Positions 31,200 to 41,897 of a DNA stretch of 64,000 nucleotides are shown one piece after another. Source of the DNA: Hemibagrus wyckioides. Taxonomy: Eukaryota > Chordata > Actinopteri > Siluriformes > Bagridae. Location: the NCBI RefSeq assembly GCF_019097595.1, contig NC_080716.1, positions 15,462,901 to 15,526,900 of the forward strand. Reading direction: 5' to 3'. The notes below the pieces were generated by a model, which was not told the DNA's origin, searched no databases, and worked only from the letters and a program-made list of their open reading frames with translations. Both the position numbers and the translations under genes were made by a program. Within the stretch, counting starts at the first letter, position 1; every line of letters starts with the position of its first letter.

Positions 31200-31588
31200 G
31201 AGAGCGGAAGCGCTCTCGCCGAAGACTGCCTTGAAGTGGGCCAGGAAGCCAACCAGGGAGGCAAGTTCTGGGCTCTCAGATGTCCATGACGCCTCAGCTT
31301 CAAGCCTCACCGGACAGTAGCGATAGGATTAAGGCAATCTTTGCGCGGTTGTTGGGGAACAACATTGCAATAGAGTTGGCATTGCATCACAAATCCTGCA
31401 CATTCCAATACCTCACCCGAGTATAATGCTGGTTTGGCCACGGGACAGGCCAGTGGAGCCGCCGCGGACAGTATGGCTTCCTGTAGCGTGGCCGCCAGTG
31501 CAGCGACCGGATCTGGTGCAGAAGATGGTCCGTCTTGCATCTGCTGCGGATCTGGTGTGGGAGGCATGCCGTCATGCTGATCTTGCAT
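31200..31588 (-). pseudogene. gag: Sushi-type gag, truncated
   Basis: A short minus-strand frame (31,588-31,307) begins with a Gln/Pro-rich stretch and gives 'DPVAALAATLQEAIL' and 'PALYSGEVLECAGFVMQCQL', the start of the Gag capsid-like region. It then stops. The middle of Gag and the zinc knuckle are deleted before the protease at about 31,140. Confidence 0.75.
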
Positions 31589-31620
31589 CTTGCTGGTAGG
31601 ACTCCGTTAATTTGTTCAAG

Positions 31621-31630
31621 GGTGAGTATT
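31621..31630 (-). promoter_or_regulatory. Self-priming primer-binding site
   Basis: Element-sense AATACTCACC lies 1 base inside the 5' LTR edge (31632). It is perfectly complementary to GGTGAGTATT at 31831-31840 (element sense), placed about 25 bases after a TATA-like box (31863-31870), that is at the predicted RNA 5' end. Tf1/sushi elements prime reverse transcription with their own 5' end; this fits. Confidence 0.7.
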
Positions 31631-31631
31631 C

Positions 31632-31957
31632 TGTCAGGGTTGTGTAGAGGGATGAGCCAGGAGCATGTGGTAAGTGCACAACCAAGGCTTTACTTTATTT
31701 ACAACTTCAGGCAAAACATAAGAAAGACGGGAAAACCTAATACAGGTCACTGCCACTGTGGGAGATGGATGAGAGCCTGAAAGAGAGAATAAAGGGAAAC
31801 AAAATGTCTAGTATACCACTAACAGTGTTCAATACTCACCGCTGTCTCTGGCGAGTATTGGGCTTAAATAGTCTCTGGCTAATCGCCTGCAGGTGCATCG
31901 TCGGCACTCAGGTAATTGGGGCATGGTGACTTCACTGAGTCCGGCAGGTCCGTGACA
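31632..31957 (-). repeat. LTR of sushi-type element (5' LTR in element sense)
   Basis: 326 bp, TGTCAGGG...GTGACA. Holds TATA-like box, predicted start and a 10-bp imperfect hairpin (31831-31859). Confidence 0.9.
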
Positions 31958-32037
31958 TGTTGTTTCTTATGTAAAGCTGCTTTGAGACAATGCTCTTTGT
32001 TAAAAGCACTATACAAATAAAATTGAATTGAATTAAA

Positions 32038-32330
32038 TAGCATCAACTTTCAAAAGCCGCTGGGGCAGGTAGATGTGTCAAGACAACGAATGTGCATATA
32101 AAATATGGTGTTTTGTACAAAACCATAGTCCCAGCTGCCATACAAATGATCACAAATGCCTGGAGCAATGACATGACAGATCCACAGTAGACACATTGTG
32201 CAGATTGCTTATGTAGTAGTTCTCCAGGTTAAGTGACCTATACATGACTTAAAACATCTTTTAAAAATCAGAATTGCTGATCTTTCCACACTAAACAACT
32301 TTACTTAGTTGCAATCAGTGTTTAGTCTTA
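32038..32330. repeat. Local low-copy repeat, copy C (right half)
   Basis: Continues copy C with 'catcaactttcaaaagccgc', 'gacatgacagatccacag' and 'tcagaattgctgat'. It holds about 35 bases absent in copy B near 32,110. The minus strand has a short hydrophobic frame (AFVIICMAAGTMVLYKT) of unknown meaning. Confidence 0.75.
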
Positions 32331-32689
32331 TCGGGGTGTACACACTAGATCATGACTCACAGAAAAGTGATTTTATTTTGTTTTTGCATTACTGCACTTG
32401 CAAATAGTTGCAGAATCACAGAGAATATTTGACCGTCTTGGGGATGTAGCCACTAAACCCCCAAATTAGTTAGAGACTGGGATATTGTGGCTAAAACCTA
32501 AATGATCTAACTCCAAATCCTATCTGTGCAAGAATGCAAGTCCTTAGCCCTGACAAGCAATTTCACTCCCTAACTCCCCCAAAGAAACCTATCAAAGACT
32601 TTGAAAGGTGCCATGACATTTAATATTCCTTCTAGATCTGAAATCATGATACTAATAATATTGCATTTTAAACAAGACAACACACACAA

Positions 32690-32737
32690 GATAGATGGAT
32701 GGATGGATGGATGGATGGATGGATGGATGGATGGATG

Positions 32738-32818
<81 letters not shown>
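32690..32818 (+). repeat. (GGAT)n(GATA)n microsatellite
   Basis: About 12 GGAT units followed by about 19 GATA units. Confidence 0.97.
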
Positions 32819-32989
32819 GAAAATGAACAACAGGAAAAAGCGCATCTTAATTCAATGATCCAAACAGAAAGTGTGTTTGTGTGTGTGTGAGAGGCATTTT
32901 TAGTGATATTCTGATAAAAGTAAAGTTGTGCCAAGCCTTTTCTATCTACAGCACCAATGAGAATCCTCACTTTCTCTCATTCTTTGTAA

Positions 32990-33511
32990 ATGTATAATTA
33001 TTTGTGTACCTTGTAAGTTTTTATTTCCATCCATCTAAAATAAAATAAAAGACAAAAGTATGCAATATAATTGTGGATATAAATTGTTTTTAGAGGAGTA
33101 AGCATATTTTTAAATATTTTTAAGTTTACCTTTAAGTTCTTTAAATTATGAAGATAGCTACATGAGCTATATTTTGTGTAATTATATTAGCTCTGTACTA
33201 TATTGCTAAAAACAGATTAACATTTTGCCTACAGTGTAAATCTTACAGTCACGTACATGCAAAAGGAGAAGTAGTAAATGCAACAGGAGAGTTCCATTAG
33301 ACTCCTTGACCTGGAACATACTCACCGATAAGTTTTCTGTCTCTCCTTCAACTGTGCCTTTCTATTAGCCAGCTCCTGAGGCAGGATCTCATTAGAGAGA
33401 CTTTTAGCTTTGAAGGGAAAAGAAGAGGAAGGAAGAATCCACCATTGGAAATCCTGAGCTTGAATTAGGGTGAGATAAAATCCTCTCCCTGGGGCAGTTG
33501 TTAGGACTGAC
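32990..33511. other. Former intron 2 sequence
   Basis: No gene or known repeat seen. AT-rich to about 33,290, then ordinary composition up to the exon 2 donor. Confidence 0.4.
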
Positions 33512-33705
33512 CTGTGCTGTCGCGTACTTCTATTTTGATATTCCCCACTAACCAGCAGTAGCAGGGGAAGGTTTGCGTGTTTTTCCCTCCTGGTGGTGTG
33601 ACTTTCACATAATTGCAAAGCCATTTGTCTTCCAGAAAGTACTTTTGCTTCTCTAAGCGTACAAGGATCACATGACCCAGAGCTCCGGACTATGTAGTCA
33701 TCAAC
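33512..33705 (-). pseudogene. alox: Lipoxygenase exon 2 (PLAT domain), frameshifted
   Basis: The minus strand runs from acceptor (caatcttctacag, ends 33706) to donor (cacag|gtcagt at 33512/33511). It begins VDDYIVRS. A base is then missing, and the next frame reads ALGHVILVRLEKQKYFLEDK, WLCNYVKVTPPGG and FPCYCWLVGNIKIEVRD. This is the second half of the PLAT lipid-binding domain, with the 'W-C-YV-V--P-G----FPCYRWL' signature. The length, 194 bp, is close to the usual 199-205. The single-base shift near 33,675 would destroy the protein. Confidence 0.92.
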
Positions 33706-33944
33706 CTGTAGAAGATTGAGATAAGATTGAAAGGAAATACAGTTTGTGTATACTTATGAGAAACAATGCCTGTTAAAAAGAACCAGTTTAATAATGGTTT
33801 AATTTAACTTGAATGAAAAGGCTATTACTGGGGCCTGGAGAAAGTTTGACTGCTCAGTTATCCTCAGTTGTAAGTTCATAAAAGCATATGACAACAATAT
33901 AACAGTAAGTTCAGATATATTCAGGCCTCTACACTCTCACTCAC

Positions 33945-34088
33945 TGCGCCATCACACTGATCCAGGCCTGGTTTGTCCAGCAGTGTTCTCTCACTCTCTC
34001 CATTCTCCCTCACCAGGGTTACATACACATAGTTATTAACACCCGAGTACTTTAAGGTTCCTGTAGCCACAGTCACTTTGTACTCCAT
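33945..34088 (-). pseudogene. alox: Lipoxygenase exon 1 with start codon
   Basis: The ATG is at 34088-34086 on the minus strand. The exon reads MEYKVTVATGTLKYSGVNNY, then VYVTLVRENGESERTLLDKP, and ends ...DGA at donor gca|gtgagt (33945/33944). It is 144 bp, phase 0, and joins exon 2 as DGA|VDDY. This is the first half of the PLAT domain, typical for the N-terminus of vertebrate lipoxygenases ('YKV-VATG----AGT-dYI--TLVG--G-SE---LDK'). The exon itself is undamaged. Confidence 0.94.
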
Positions 34089-34513
34089 CTGCACACATAA
34101 TTCACATCAACTCTTGTATATAAAACTGACCATGAGATGCAGTATCTCATAGCTGATTTCAAATGTAGTTCATTTCAGTTTGCTCATTCAGAAACCCAAA
34201 AGTATGTCTATACATGCATGGCTACATCCTTTCACAGATTTAAGGAGAAATTTTGAAATTATTGGAGCATGTACCATAAATACTATAGAGTATACAATGC
34301 TTATTAATGACTTGTGAATTGCCAAAAATACAATAAATTGGCACCACCATGCCAGCATCAAAAACAAAAATAGTTGATGCCTTTGTTAAATACTTAGTGC
34401 TAGTTGTGCGTTGTGTGTGTGTTTAATATTTTGAAAATAATGATATACAGTGTGGGGGGGCACGGTGGCTTGGTATTTAGCATGTTTGCCTCACACCTCC
34501 ATGGTTGGGGGTT

Positions 34514-35574
34514 TGATACACACATACAGACACACACACACACACACTCTCTCTCTCACCTGTGTGGACACACACACACACACATAACTTACACTACCAG
34601 TCAAAAGTCTGGACACACCTTTTAATTCAATGTTTTTTGTTTAGTGAATTATTTTCTACATTCTAGAACAATACTGGAGATTTCAAAACTATGAAATAAC
34701 ACACATGGATTTATGTAATCCATATGTAACGACAACACCACCAGTCAGTTGTTATTTTAAGACACGAAGGTCAGGTGTTCTGGAATAGTTCTTACAAGAA
34801 CAGTATTGTCAAGTGCATTTGCAAAACCCATCAAGCACCATGAAGAAACTGGCTCACATGAAGACCATCCCAGTAAAGCAAGACCAAAACTTACCTCTGC
34901 TGCAGAGGAGAAGTTCATTTAGAGTTACCAGCCTCATAAATCACCAATGAACAGCACCTCATATTAGAGCTGTTATGAAGGCTTTACAGAGCATCATTAG
35001 CAGACATATCTCAATATTAACTGTTCAAAGGACATTATTGTGTATTTCAGCCACTATCAGCATTGTTTTACAATGTAGAAAGAAATAAACATCAGGAAAG
35101 ACTATGGAATTAGAAGATGTGTCAAAACTTTTGACTGGTAGTGTATATTGTTCAATACTTATTGCACTACCTCAACCCCCTGTGTTCATTACATCTGCTG
35201 CTATATTTATATTTACATTTAATTCTATTTTGCACTACCTCAACCGCTGCTATTGTATTTTTGCACAATACATGTTGTACTGCACATGTTCTTTTTCTTT
35301 TTTCGGCACTAAGTGTCCTGTGTTTTTGTGTTGTCTTTTTTGTACTTATTGTTTTTGCACTGTCTTGTCTTTGCTCTGTTTGCACCTAGCTGCACACTCT
35401 GCACTTTATGTGGCTTGGACAAACTTCGGTCCTAGCTCTGTGGTGTTGTTTTTTCATTTTTGATCTTTATGTTGTATGTTTATGTAGCACCAGGTCCTGG
35501 AGAAACGTTGTTCCATTTCACTATGTACTGTGTCAGCTATATGTGGTTGAAATGACAATAAAGCTTCTTGAATC
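34514..35574 (+). mobile_element. LINE 3' end fragment (same family as 12,434-15,432)
   Basis: Matches the 3' UTR of the LINE at about 14,900-15,430: CA tracts, 'tacttattgcactacctc', 'tgcacctagctgcacac', 'caccaggtcctggagaaa' and the tail 'ttcttgaatcttga'. It contains a Tc1 element. Confidence 0.85.
34592..35143 (-). mobile_element. Tc1-like transposon remnant
   Basis: Ends are inverted: 'cactaccagtcaaaagt' and 'acttttgactggtagtg', with TA on both sides (34590-34591, 35144-35145). At 552 bp it is far shorter than an active Tc1 element of about 1.6 kb, and only scraps of transposase are readable. It sits in a TA site of the LINE 3' UTR, which continues on both sides. Confidence 0.85.
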
Positions 35575-35879
35575 TTGATTCCCGCCTCCGCTATGTGTGT
35601 GTGGAGTTTGCATGTTCTCCCCAGGCCTCAGGGGTTTCCTCCGGGTACTTCAGTTTCCTCTCCCAGTCCAAAGACATGCATTGTAGGTTGATTGGCTATC
35701 TAAATTGTCTGTAGCGTGTGAACGTGTGTGATTGAGGCCCTGCAATAGACTGGCACCCTGTCCAGGGTGTACCCTGCCTTGTGCCCATAGTCTCCTGGGA
35801 TAGGCTCCAGGTTCCCTTTGACCCAGTAGTAGGATATGCAGGTATAGAAAATGGATGGGATAGATAGAAATTAAATAAC

Positions 35880-36706
35880 ATATACTTATGTGATTTTGAA
35901 TGTATTATTTAATTACTTTATTTATTTATACTTAATAATATATAGATATAATCTCCCAAATTCCAGTTGGTATAGTTTAAATACAAATCAGCTATAATTC
36001 AAATAGATAGTCAAGCTAAAGTAAGAACACAAAGAAGCACAGTTTTATAGTTGTAGACACATAGTCATATAGATACTGAAAGGGAAAATAAATAGGAAAG
36101 GATTCAGGTGATGGGATATGAATACTATTCTGTTCTGTCAAGTGCTGTTAACTCACCACATTTCCATTTAGTTTATATTATCTACATTAACCTACACAAG
36201 CAAAATATCCCTGCTATTACACAGATTTGTAACATCCATATGGTTGGTGCCTTAAGTGGCTTAAGCTATAGAAACCATTTTATACAAAAATCAATGAGAG
36301 CCTAACTGGATGAAATACACAATAGCAAGTATACTTTGCAATAGCAGAATCTTCAATAAAATCAAAACATAGTAAAACTTCATAGTCAATATTTACCTAG
36401 TAATCCTTGTTAGTGAAGACTTGTCGTTTACTTTAGCCTGTCTTCACTGCTTCCTTCCTCTGACTTTTGTACAGTCTGTATGGTTTTTCTAGGTTTATCT
36501 TAGCACACTGCTATCAAATATCCAACTTCTGCAAACTGAGGTTTCCCACACTCTCTCACTCTCTTCTGTGAAGTTGTTGCTCTTTTCAGCCCTCCTCTTT
36601 CTCTGTATATGGTTAAATGTTGTAATAAGCTCCAGTCTTCTGGGAAGGCATTAATGAAGTCAGGTACTGATGTCAGGTGAAGAGGCCTGATGTGCAGTCA
36701 ACATTC
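35880..36706. other. Stretch without recognised features
   Basis: AT-rich; no open frame of interest, no known repeat seen. Confidence 0.5.
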
Positions 36707-36710
36707 CAAT

Positions 36711-37028
36711 TGTGGCAAAAGAGAGTCCGACCCAGTTTTAGTATACATGCAATAAACCAATTAGAGGCAAGATTTTGCATTTCAGTCAACTAAACCGACT
36801 ACGCCACCCTGTTAGGTACAGAGAACCCTTGCACAATAATTCATGTAAGCACACAGGTTCGTTAGTCCAAAAGGAAGCAAAGTAGTGGATGCAGAAATAC
36901 AAAAATACAAAAGCTTTATTAACAAAAACAGTTCATTACATACCGCTCAATACAATTCATTAAAATCCCCAGGACACAAAGATCAACCACTACAATAAAG
37001 ACCAGAAAGGACTGTCACCCACTTGTCT

Positions 37029-37061
<33 letters not shown>

Positions 37062-37764
37062 AATAAGTAAACATGAATACACTAGGAGCCAGAGTTAACC
37101 AGGCCAGGCAACCCAGCCTCAACTTCCTTATTGGCCTACTCAAAAATACCTCGGCAAATAAACACTCAACTCACTCACACCGCACACTAGTGAGATCATG
37201 CACAGCCACACAGCACGCAGTGAAGGAAGCACCACCAGCAAACAGGAAGGACAACTTGAGGCTTGCCCTGGGGCTTGACTCCTAGGAAACACGAAATAAA
37301 GAAAACAATTATACATGCACAGAAACTATACAAAATATAAATCAGGCACGCAAAGAAAAAGAAAAAAAAAACAATTTACAACTAGATCGCATAAAGCACA
37401 GAATGGACAAGCCAATATGGGGGTCAGCCAACGGCCCACACATCCACTATGATGACTGAAAAATAAAACACTATCGGCTAAGGGGGAGAAAGGCTAGAAA
37501 ACCTAAGATCATAGAGCAGTCTAATTGGCCTTAGCCAAGTAGCCACTATACATACCATAAACGCAGCAGAGGCCCTGAGCTACACTGGAAATGGACTGGC
37601 CCTGAGCTATACCGGAAATGGGCTGTCCCAAAGCTATGATGCACACCAGGTGGCACCCCATACCCTGGAATATATATACATTCCCCAATCATATTGTGAT
37701 TAAACCATGCCCTGCTCATTACAGCTCTGCTTTGGCACACAATCCAAGTGTGTGACTCACTACA
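36711..37764 (-). repeat. LTR of large gypsy element (left)
   Basis: 1,054 bp, TGTGGCAAAAG...TCACTACA. Shares most of its length with the right LTR, including a (CA)n tract at about 37,030-37,052, but lacks a segment of roughly 570 bp. Confidence 0.88.
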
Positions 37765-37951
37765 ATTTATCCCACGCTCTTGGATCGTCGCCCCGACGAT
37801 CACCAAACCACCATAATTAATCCCAAGGTCTAAAATTGGCCATGATAGCACTAGTCCTAGCCTGAGGAGCGCTCCCATGAACCCCTTCTGTGGATCGAGG
37901 AAGATGATGGGGATTGGAGTGGCAACTGGCCGTTGCCCGCCCTGTTCTTCG

Positions 37952-39054
37952 CTACCCCCTCCCAGCCTCTCCGACTGGAACTTCTACCCTTAACTCCCTG
38001 CTACTAAGGAGGTTCCCATTAACACCACTTAGCTCCTGCTGGGGCCTCTGACCTACCTGTACTGGACTTGCTGCTGTTGACCGGCCCAAAGAACCCAACT
38101 GTTGGTGGGCTGTTGGCTCACCTGCTGGTAGTTCAACCCACAATTCTATCTCTTCATCTTCATCTGACAAAGACTCACTTGATGTGGGGTCCCGGGCACC
38201 ATCCACTGCCCCGCTAGCTGCCAGTTCTTTCTGCACTCAACCCTTTAGTAAGGAACGATGCACATTCTTAACCTTAGTCAAATCGTCCACTGGGGCAATA
38301 GTGTACACTACACCCCCCTCCTTAGGTGCTCTAACCACTTGATACACTACCTGGCTCCACAAATCCTGGATTTTATGACGTCCCCTTAACCCATACTCAC
38401 GAAGGTACACCAACTGGCCTTCAGTCAGTGGCACATCTCTAACATGCTGGTCATGTCTCATTTTACGCCTCTCTGCTGCAGCCTGCAACCGCTCTCGGGC
38501 CCCCTGAAAGGCCACTTGAAGTCTAGTCTGATGTTCCACTATCCAGTCATGCACACTGCCTACCTGAGGTTCCAAGTTCCTCCCCAACAGAAAATCAACA
38601 GGCAACCGGGGTTCCTGGCCAAACATCAAAAAGTGTGGCAACTCTTCTGTTGCCTGATGAGGGATAGTATTATAACAGAACAATACCTGAGGAAGGCAAG
38701 CAATCCAGTCTCGTTTCCTAGAAATGGGCAAAGCACGCAACAAATTATGCAAGGTACGATTAAAGCATTCACACTGGCCATTGCCAGCTGGATGGCAAGG
38801 TGTAGTGCGAGACTTCTCCATACCATAGAGTACACATAACTGGCGCAACAGTGAAGACTCAAAACTACGCCCTTGATTAGAGTGAAGGAGAGTTGGCACA
38901 CCAAACTTATAGAAACACTCTGCCAACAATACCTGGGCCACAGTCTCTGCATGCTGATCACGAGTGGGAACCGCCAAAGTATACTTGCTGAAAACATCAG
39001 TCATCACTAGCACATTCTCAAAGCTAGTACTAGACAGCTCCAACAGAGAAAAGT
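37952..39054 (-). pseudogene. pol: Gypsy integrase core and C-terminal part
   Basis: Below the Rex3 insertion the minus strand reads FENVLVMTDVFSKYTLAVPT, 'FGVPTLLHSNQGRSFES', 'PCHPAGNGQCECFNRTLHNL' and a C-terminal region with 'RHKIQDLWSQVVYQVVRAP'. The frame is open to 38,237. A second frame (38,236-37,952) is acidic and may be the tail of Pol. In 'HSNQG' the second catalytic Asp is Asn (codon at 38878-38876). The third position, Glu, is kept in 'CECFNR'. Confidence 0.82.
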
Positions 39055-41897
39055 CATTCATTCATTGTCTCCCGCTTATCCGTAGCTGGGTCGCGGGGGC
39101 AGCAGTCTAAGCAGGGATGCCCAGACTTCCTTCTCCCTAGCCACTTCCTCCAGCTCTTCCGGGGGAATTCCAAGGCGTTCCCAGGCCAGCCGAGAGACAT
39201 AGTCCCTCCAGCGTGTCCTGGGTCTTCCCTGGGGTCTCTTCCCGGTTGGGCATGCCCGGAACACTTCCCCTGGGAGACGTCCAGGAGGCATCCGAAACAG
39301 ATGCCCAAGCCACCTCAACTGGCCCCTTTCGATGTAGAGGAGCAGCGGCTCTTCTCCGAGCTCCTCTCGGGTGACAGAGCTCCTTACCCTATCTCTAAGA
39401 GAACGCCCCGCCACCTTACGAAGAAAACTCATTTCGGCCGCCTGTATCCGGGATCTTGTCCTTTTGGTCATGACCCAGAGCTCATGAACATAAGTAAGAG
39501 TAGGAACGTAGACTAACTGGTAAATTGAGAGCTTCGCCTTTCGGCTCAGCTATACTATAGAGATACTTAAACTCCTCCACTTGAGGAAGGAACACCCCTC
39601 CAACCTGGAGGGGACAAACCACCTTTTTCCAGTCGAGAACCATGGCCACAGATTTGGAGGTGCTGATCCTCATCCCAGCCGCTTCGCACTCGGCTGCGAA
39701 CTGCCCCAGCGCATGCTGTAAGTCCTGGCTCGAAGGAGCCAACAGGACAACATCATCTGCAAAAAGCAGAGACGAAATCCTATGATCCCCAAACCGGACT
39801 CCCTCCACCACCTGGCTGCGCCTAGAAATTCTGTCCATAAAAATAATGAACAGAACCGGTGACAAAGGACAACCCTGCCAGAGTCCAACATGCACTGGGA
39901 ACAGATGAATTACAGGTGAATTACAGCTGGCAATGTGAACCAAGCTCCTGCTCCGGTCATACAGAGACCAAACAGCCCTTAACAGAGGGCCGCGGACCCC
40001 ATACTCCCAGAGCACCTCCCACAGAATGCCACAAGGGACTCGGTCGAATGCCTTCTCCAAGTCCACAAAACACATGTGGACTGATTGGGCAAACTCCCAT
40101 GAACCCTCAAGCACCCTGTGAAGGATATAGAGCTGGTCCAGTGTCCCACGACTAGGACGAAACCCGCATTGTTCCTCCTGAATCCGTGGTTCGACTAAAG
40201 GACGGACTCTCCTCTCCAGTACCCTGGAATAGACTTTCCCTGGGAGGCTGAGGAGTGTGATCCCCCTATAGTTGGAACACACCCTCCGATCCCCCTTCTT
40301 AAAAAGAGGGACCACCACCCCGGTCGCCCAGTCCAGAGGCACTGTCCCTGACTGCCATGCTATGTTGCAGAGACGTGTCAGCCAAGACAGCCCCACAACA
40401 TCCAGATACTTAAGGTACTCAGGGTGAATCTCATCCACTCCCAGCGCCTTGCCACCAAGGAGCTGCTGGACTACCTCAGTGACTTCAGCTAGGGTAATGG
40501 ATGAATCTACCTCTGAGTCCTCAGCCTCTGCTTCCTCTATGGAAGGTGTGTCAGTAGGATTGAGGAGATCCTCGAAGTATTCCTTCCACCTTCCGACAAT
40601 ATCCCCAGTCAAGGTCAGCAACTCTCCACCAGCACCATACACAGTGCTGGCAGAGAGCTGCTTACCTCTTCTGAGGCGCCGGACGGTCTGCCAGAATTTC
40701 CCCGAGGCCGACTAATAGTCCTTCTCCATGGCCTCCCCGAACTCCTCCCAGACCCGAGTTTTTGCTTCCACAACCACCCGGGCTGCAGCTTGCTTGGCCT
40801 GCCGGTACTCATCAGCTGCGTCCGGAGTCCCACAAGCCAACCAGGCTCGATAGGACTCTTTCTTCAGCTTGACAGCATCCCTTACTTCCAGTGTCCACCA
40901 CTGGGTTCGGAGATTGCTGCCACGACAGGCACCAGAGACCTTATGGCCACAGCTCCTGGTAGCTGCATCAACAATGGAGGAGGACTACATGGTCCACTCA
41001 GACTCAATGTCCCCAACCTCCCTCGGAATCTTGTCGAAACTCTCCCGGAGGTGGGAGTTGAAGACCTCCTAACAGAGGGTTCAGTCAGACATTCCCAACA
41101 GACCCCCACAATATGTTTGGGTCTGCCAAGTCTGTCCGGCATCCTCCTCTGCAAGCGGATCCAACTCACCACCAGGTGGTGATCAGTTGACAGCTCGGCC
41201 CCTCTCTTCACCCTAGTGTCCAAGACATATGGCCGAAGGTCAGATGACACGACCACAAAGTCGATCATCGACCTCCGGCCTAAGGTGTCCTGGTACCACG
41301 TGTACTGATGGGCACCCTTATGCTTGAACATGGTGTTTGTTATGGACAGACTGTGACTAGCACAATCCAATAACAGAACACCACTTGAATTCAGATCAGG
41401 GGGGCCGTTCCTCCCAATCACGCCCCTCCAGGTAACACTGTCGCTACCCACATTGGCGTTGGAGTCCCCCAGTATAACTATGGAGTCCCCAGTTGGGGCA
41501 CCTTCCAGCACCCCTCGTAGGGTCTCCAAGAAGTTTGGGTACTCCACACTGCCACACTGCAACAACAGTGAGGCCCCTATCCCCCACCCGAAGGCTCAGG
41601 GAAACCACCCTCTCATTTACTGGGGAAAACTCCAACACATGGCGGCTGAGCTCGGGGGCTATAAGCAAGCCCACCCCACTAACGCCCCGGTAACGCCAAT
41701 CTGGGCGACGTAACGGTCCTTGCTTTTGTTTTCTTCATAAGGGGGATTTGAACCGCTCTTAGTCTGACCCATCAACTAGGACCCGTTTGCCTTGGGAGAC
41801 CCTACCAGGGGCACTTGGCCCCTGACAACATGGCTCCTAGGCTCATTCGGGTGCTCAAACCCCTCCACCACAATAAGGTGGCGGTTCAGGGAGGGGA
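39055..41897 (-). mobile_element. Rex3 LINE (RTE clade)
   Basis: It is a minus-strand element with an endonuclease (41,565-40,880), a reverse transcriptase (about 40,720-39,100) and a (gaatgaat)n tail at 39,055-39,064. cagagaaaagt (39044-39054) and cagagtaaagt (41898-41908) form an 11-bp target duplication with one mismatch. The 3' end 'ctcccgcttatccgtagctgggtcgc' style sequence is typical of Rex3, which is abundant in teleosts. Confidence 0.88.
39070..41700 (-). pseudogene. Rex3 endonuclease-reverse transcriptase, broken
   Basis: Endonuclease motifs: '[15 protein letters not shown]', '[20 protein letters not shown]' and '[11 protein letters not shown]'. Reverse transcriptase motifs: 'GKALGVDEIHPEYLK', 'VVVPLFKKGDRRVCSNYRGI', 'QCGFRPSRGTLDQL', 'FVDLEKAFDRVPCGILW', 'GCPLSPVLFIIFMDRI' and catalytic FADDVVLLA (about 39,745). 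After a break near 39,500 the C-terminal part gives 'RDRVRSSVTREELG' and 'RWLGHLFRMPPGRLP'. There are shifts near 40,720 and 39,500. Otherwise almost full length. Confidence 0.88.

Larger units (their letters stand above)
27160..31957 (-). mobile_element. Chromodomain Ty3/gypsy element (Tf1/sushi type)
   Basis: LTRs at 27,160-27,495 and 31,632-31,957 bound gag and pol on the minus strand. TGTTG at 27155-27159 and 31958-31962 is a 5-bp target duplication. Pol order is PR-RT-RH-IN-chromodomain. The primer site is complementary to the predicted 5' end of its own RNA, as in Tf1/sushi elements. Gag is cut short, RT lacks a segment, and the chromodomain is split by an unrelated insertion of about 790 bp. 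Confidence 0.92.
25542..32037 (+). mobile_element. LINE with (aattg)n tail, itself split by a gypsy element
   Basis: TAGCAT at 25536-25541 and 32038-32043 is the likely target duplication. The LINE body is 25,542-27,159. Its 3' end (gctgctttgagacaatg ... attgaattgaatt) is at 31,963-32,037. The common fish '-aaagcactatacaaataaaattgaattg' type tail points to an L2-like family, clade not proven. Confidence 0.82.
34453..35865 (+). mobile_element. SINE-like fish repeat, split by a LINE fragment
   Basis: The left part (34,453-34,513) has 'cacggtggcttgg' and 'gtttgcctcacacctcc'. The right part (35,575-35,865) has 'cccgcctccgct', 'gtggagtttgcatgttctcc', 'cagtccaaagacatgcattg' and ends 'aaaatggatgg'. 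I recognise this as a very common teleost SINE-like element. A 5-bp ttgat-like repeat at the break fits a LINE target duplication. Confidence 0.75.

Noticed and set aside
32570..32970. Frames with repeated SIYL and SIHP
   Set aside because: Translation of the GGAT/GATA microsatellite.
1..34088. Two separate lipoxygenase paralogues facing each other
   Set aside because: Kept only as the alternative: the exon sets are complementary without overlap, which favours one gene with an inversion. Sequence outside the window could change this.
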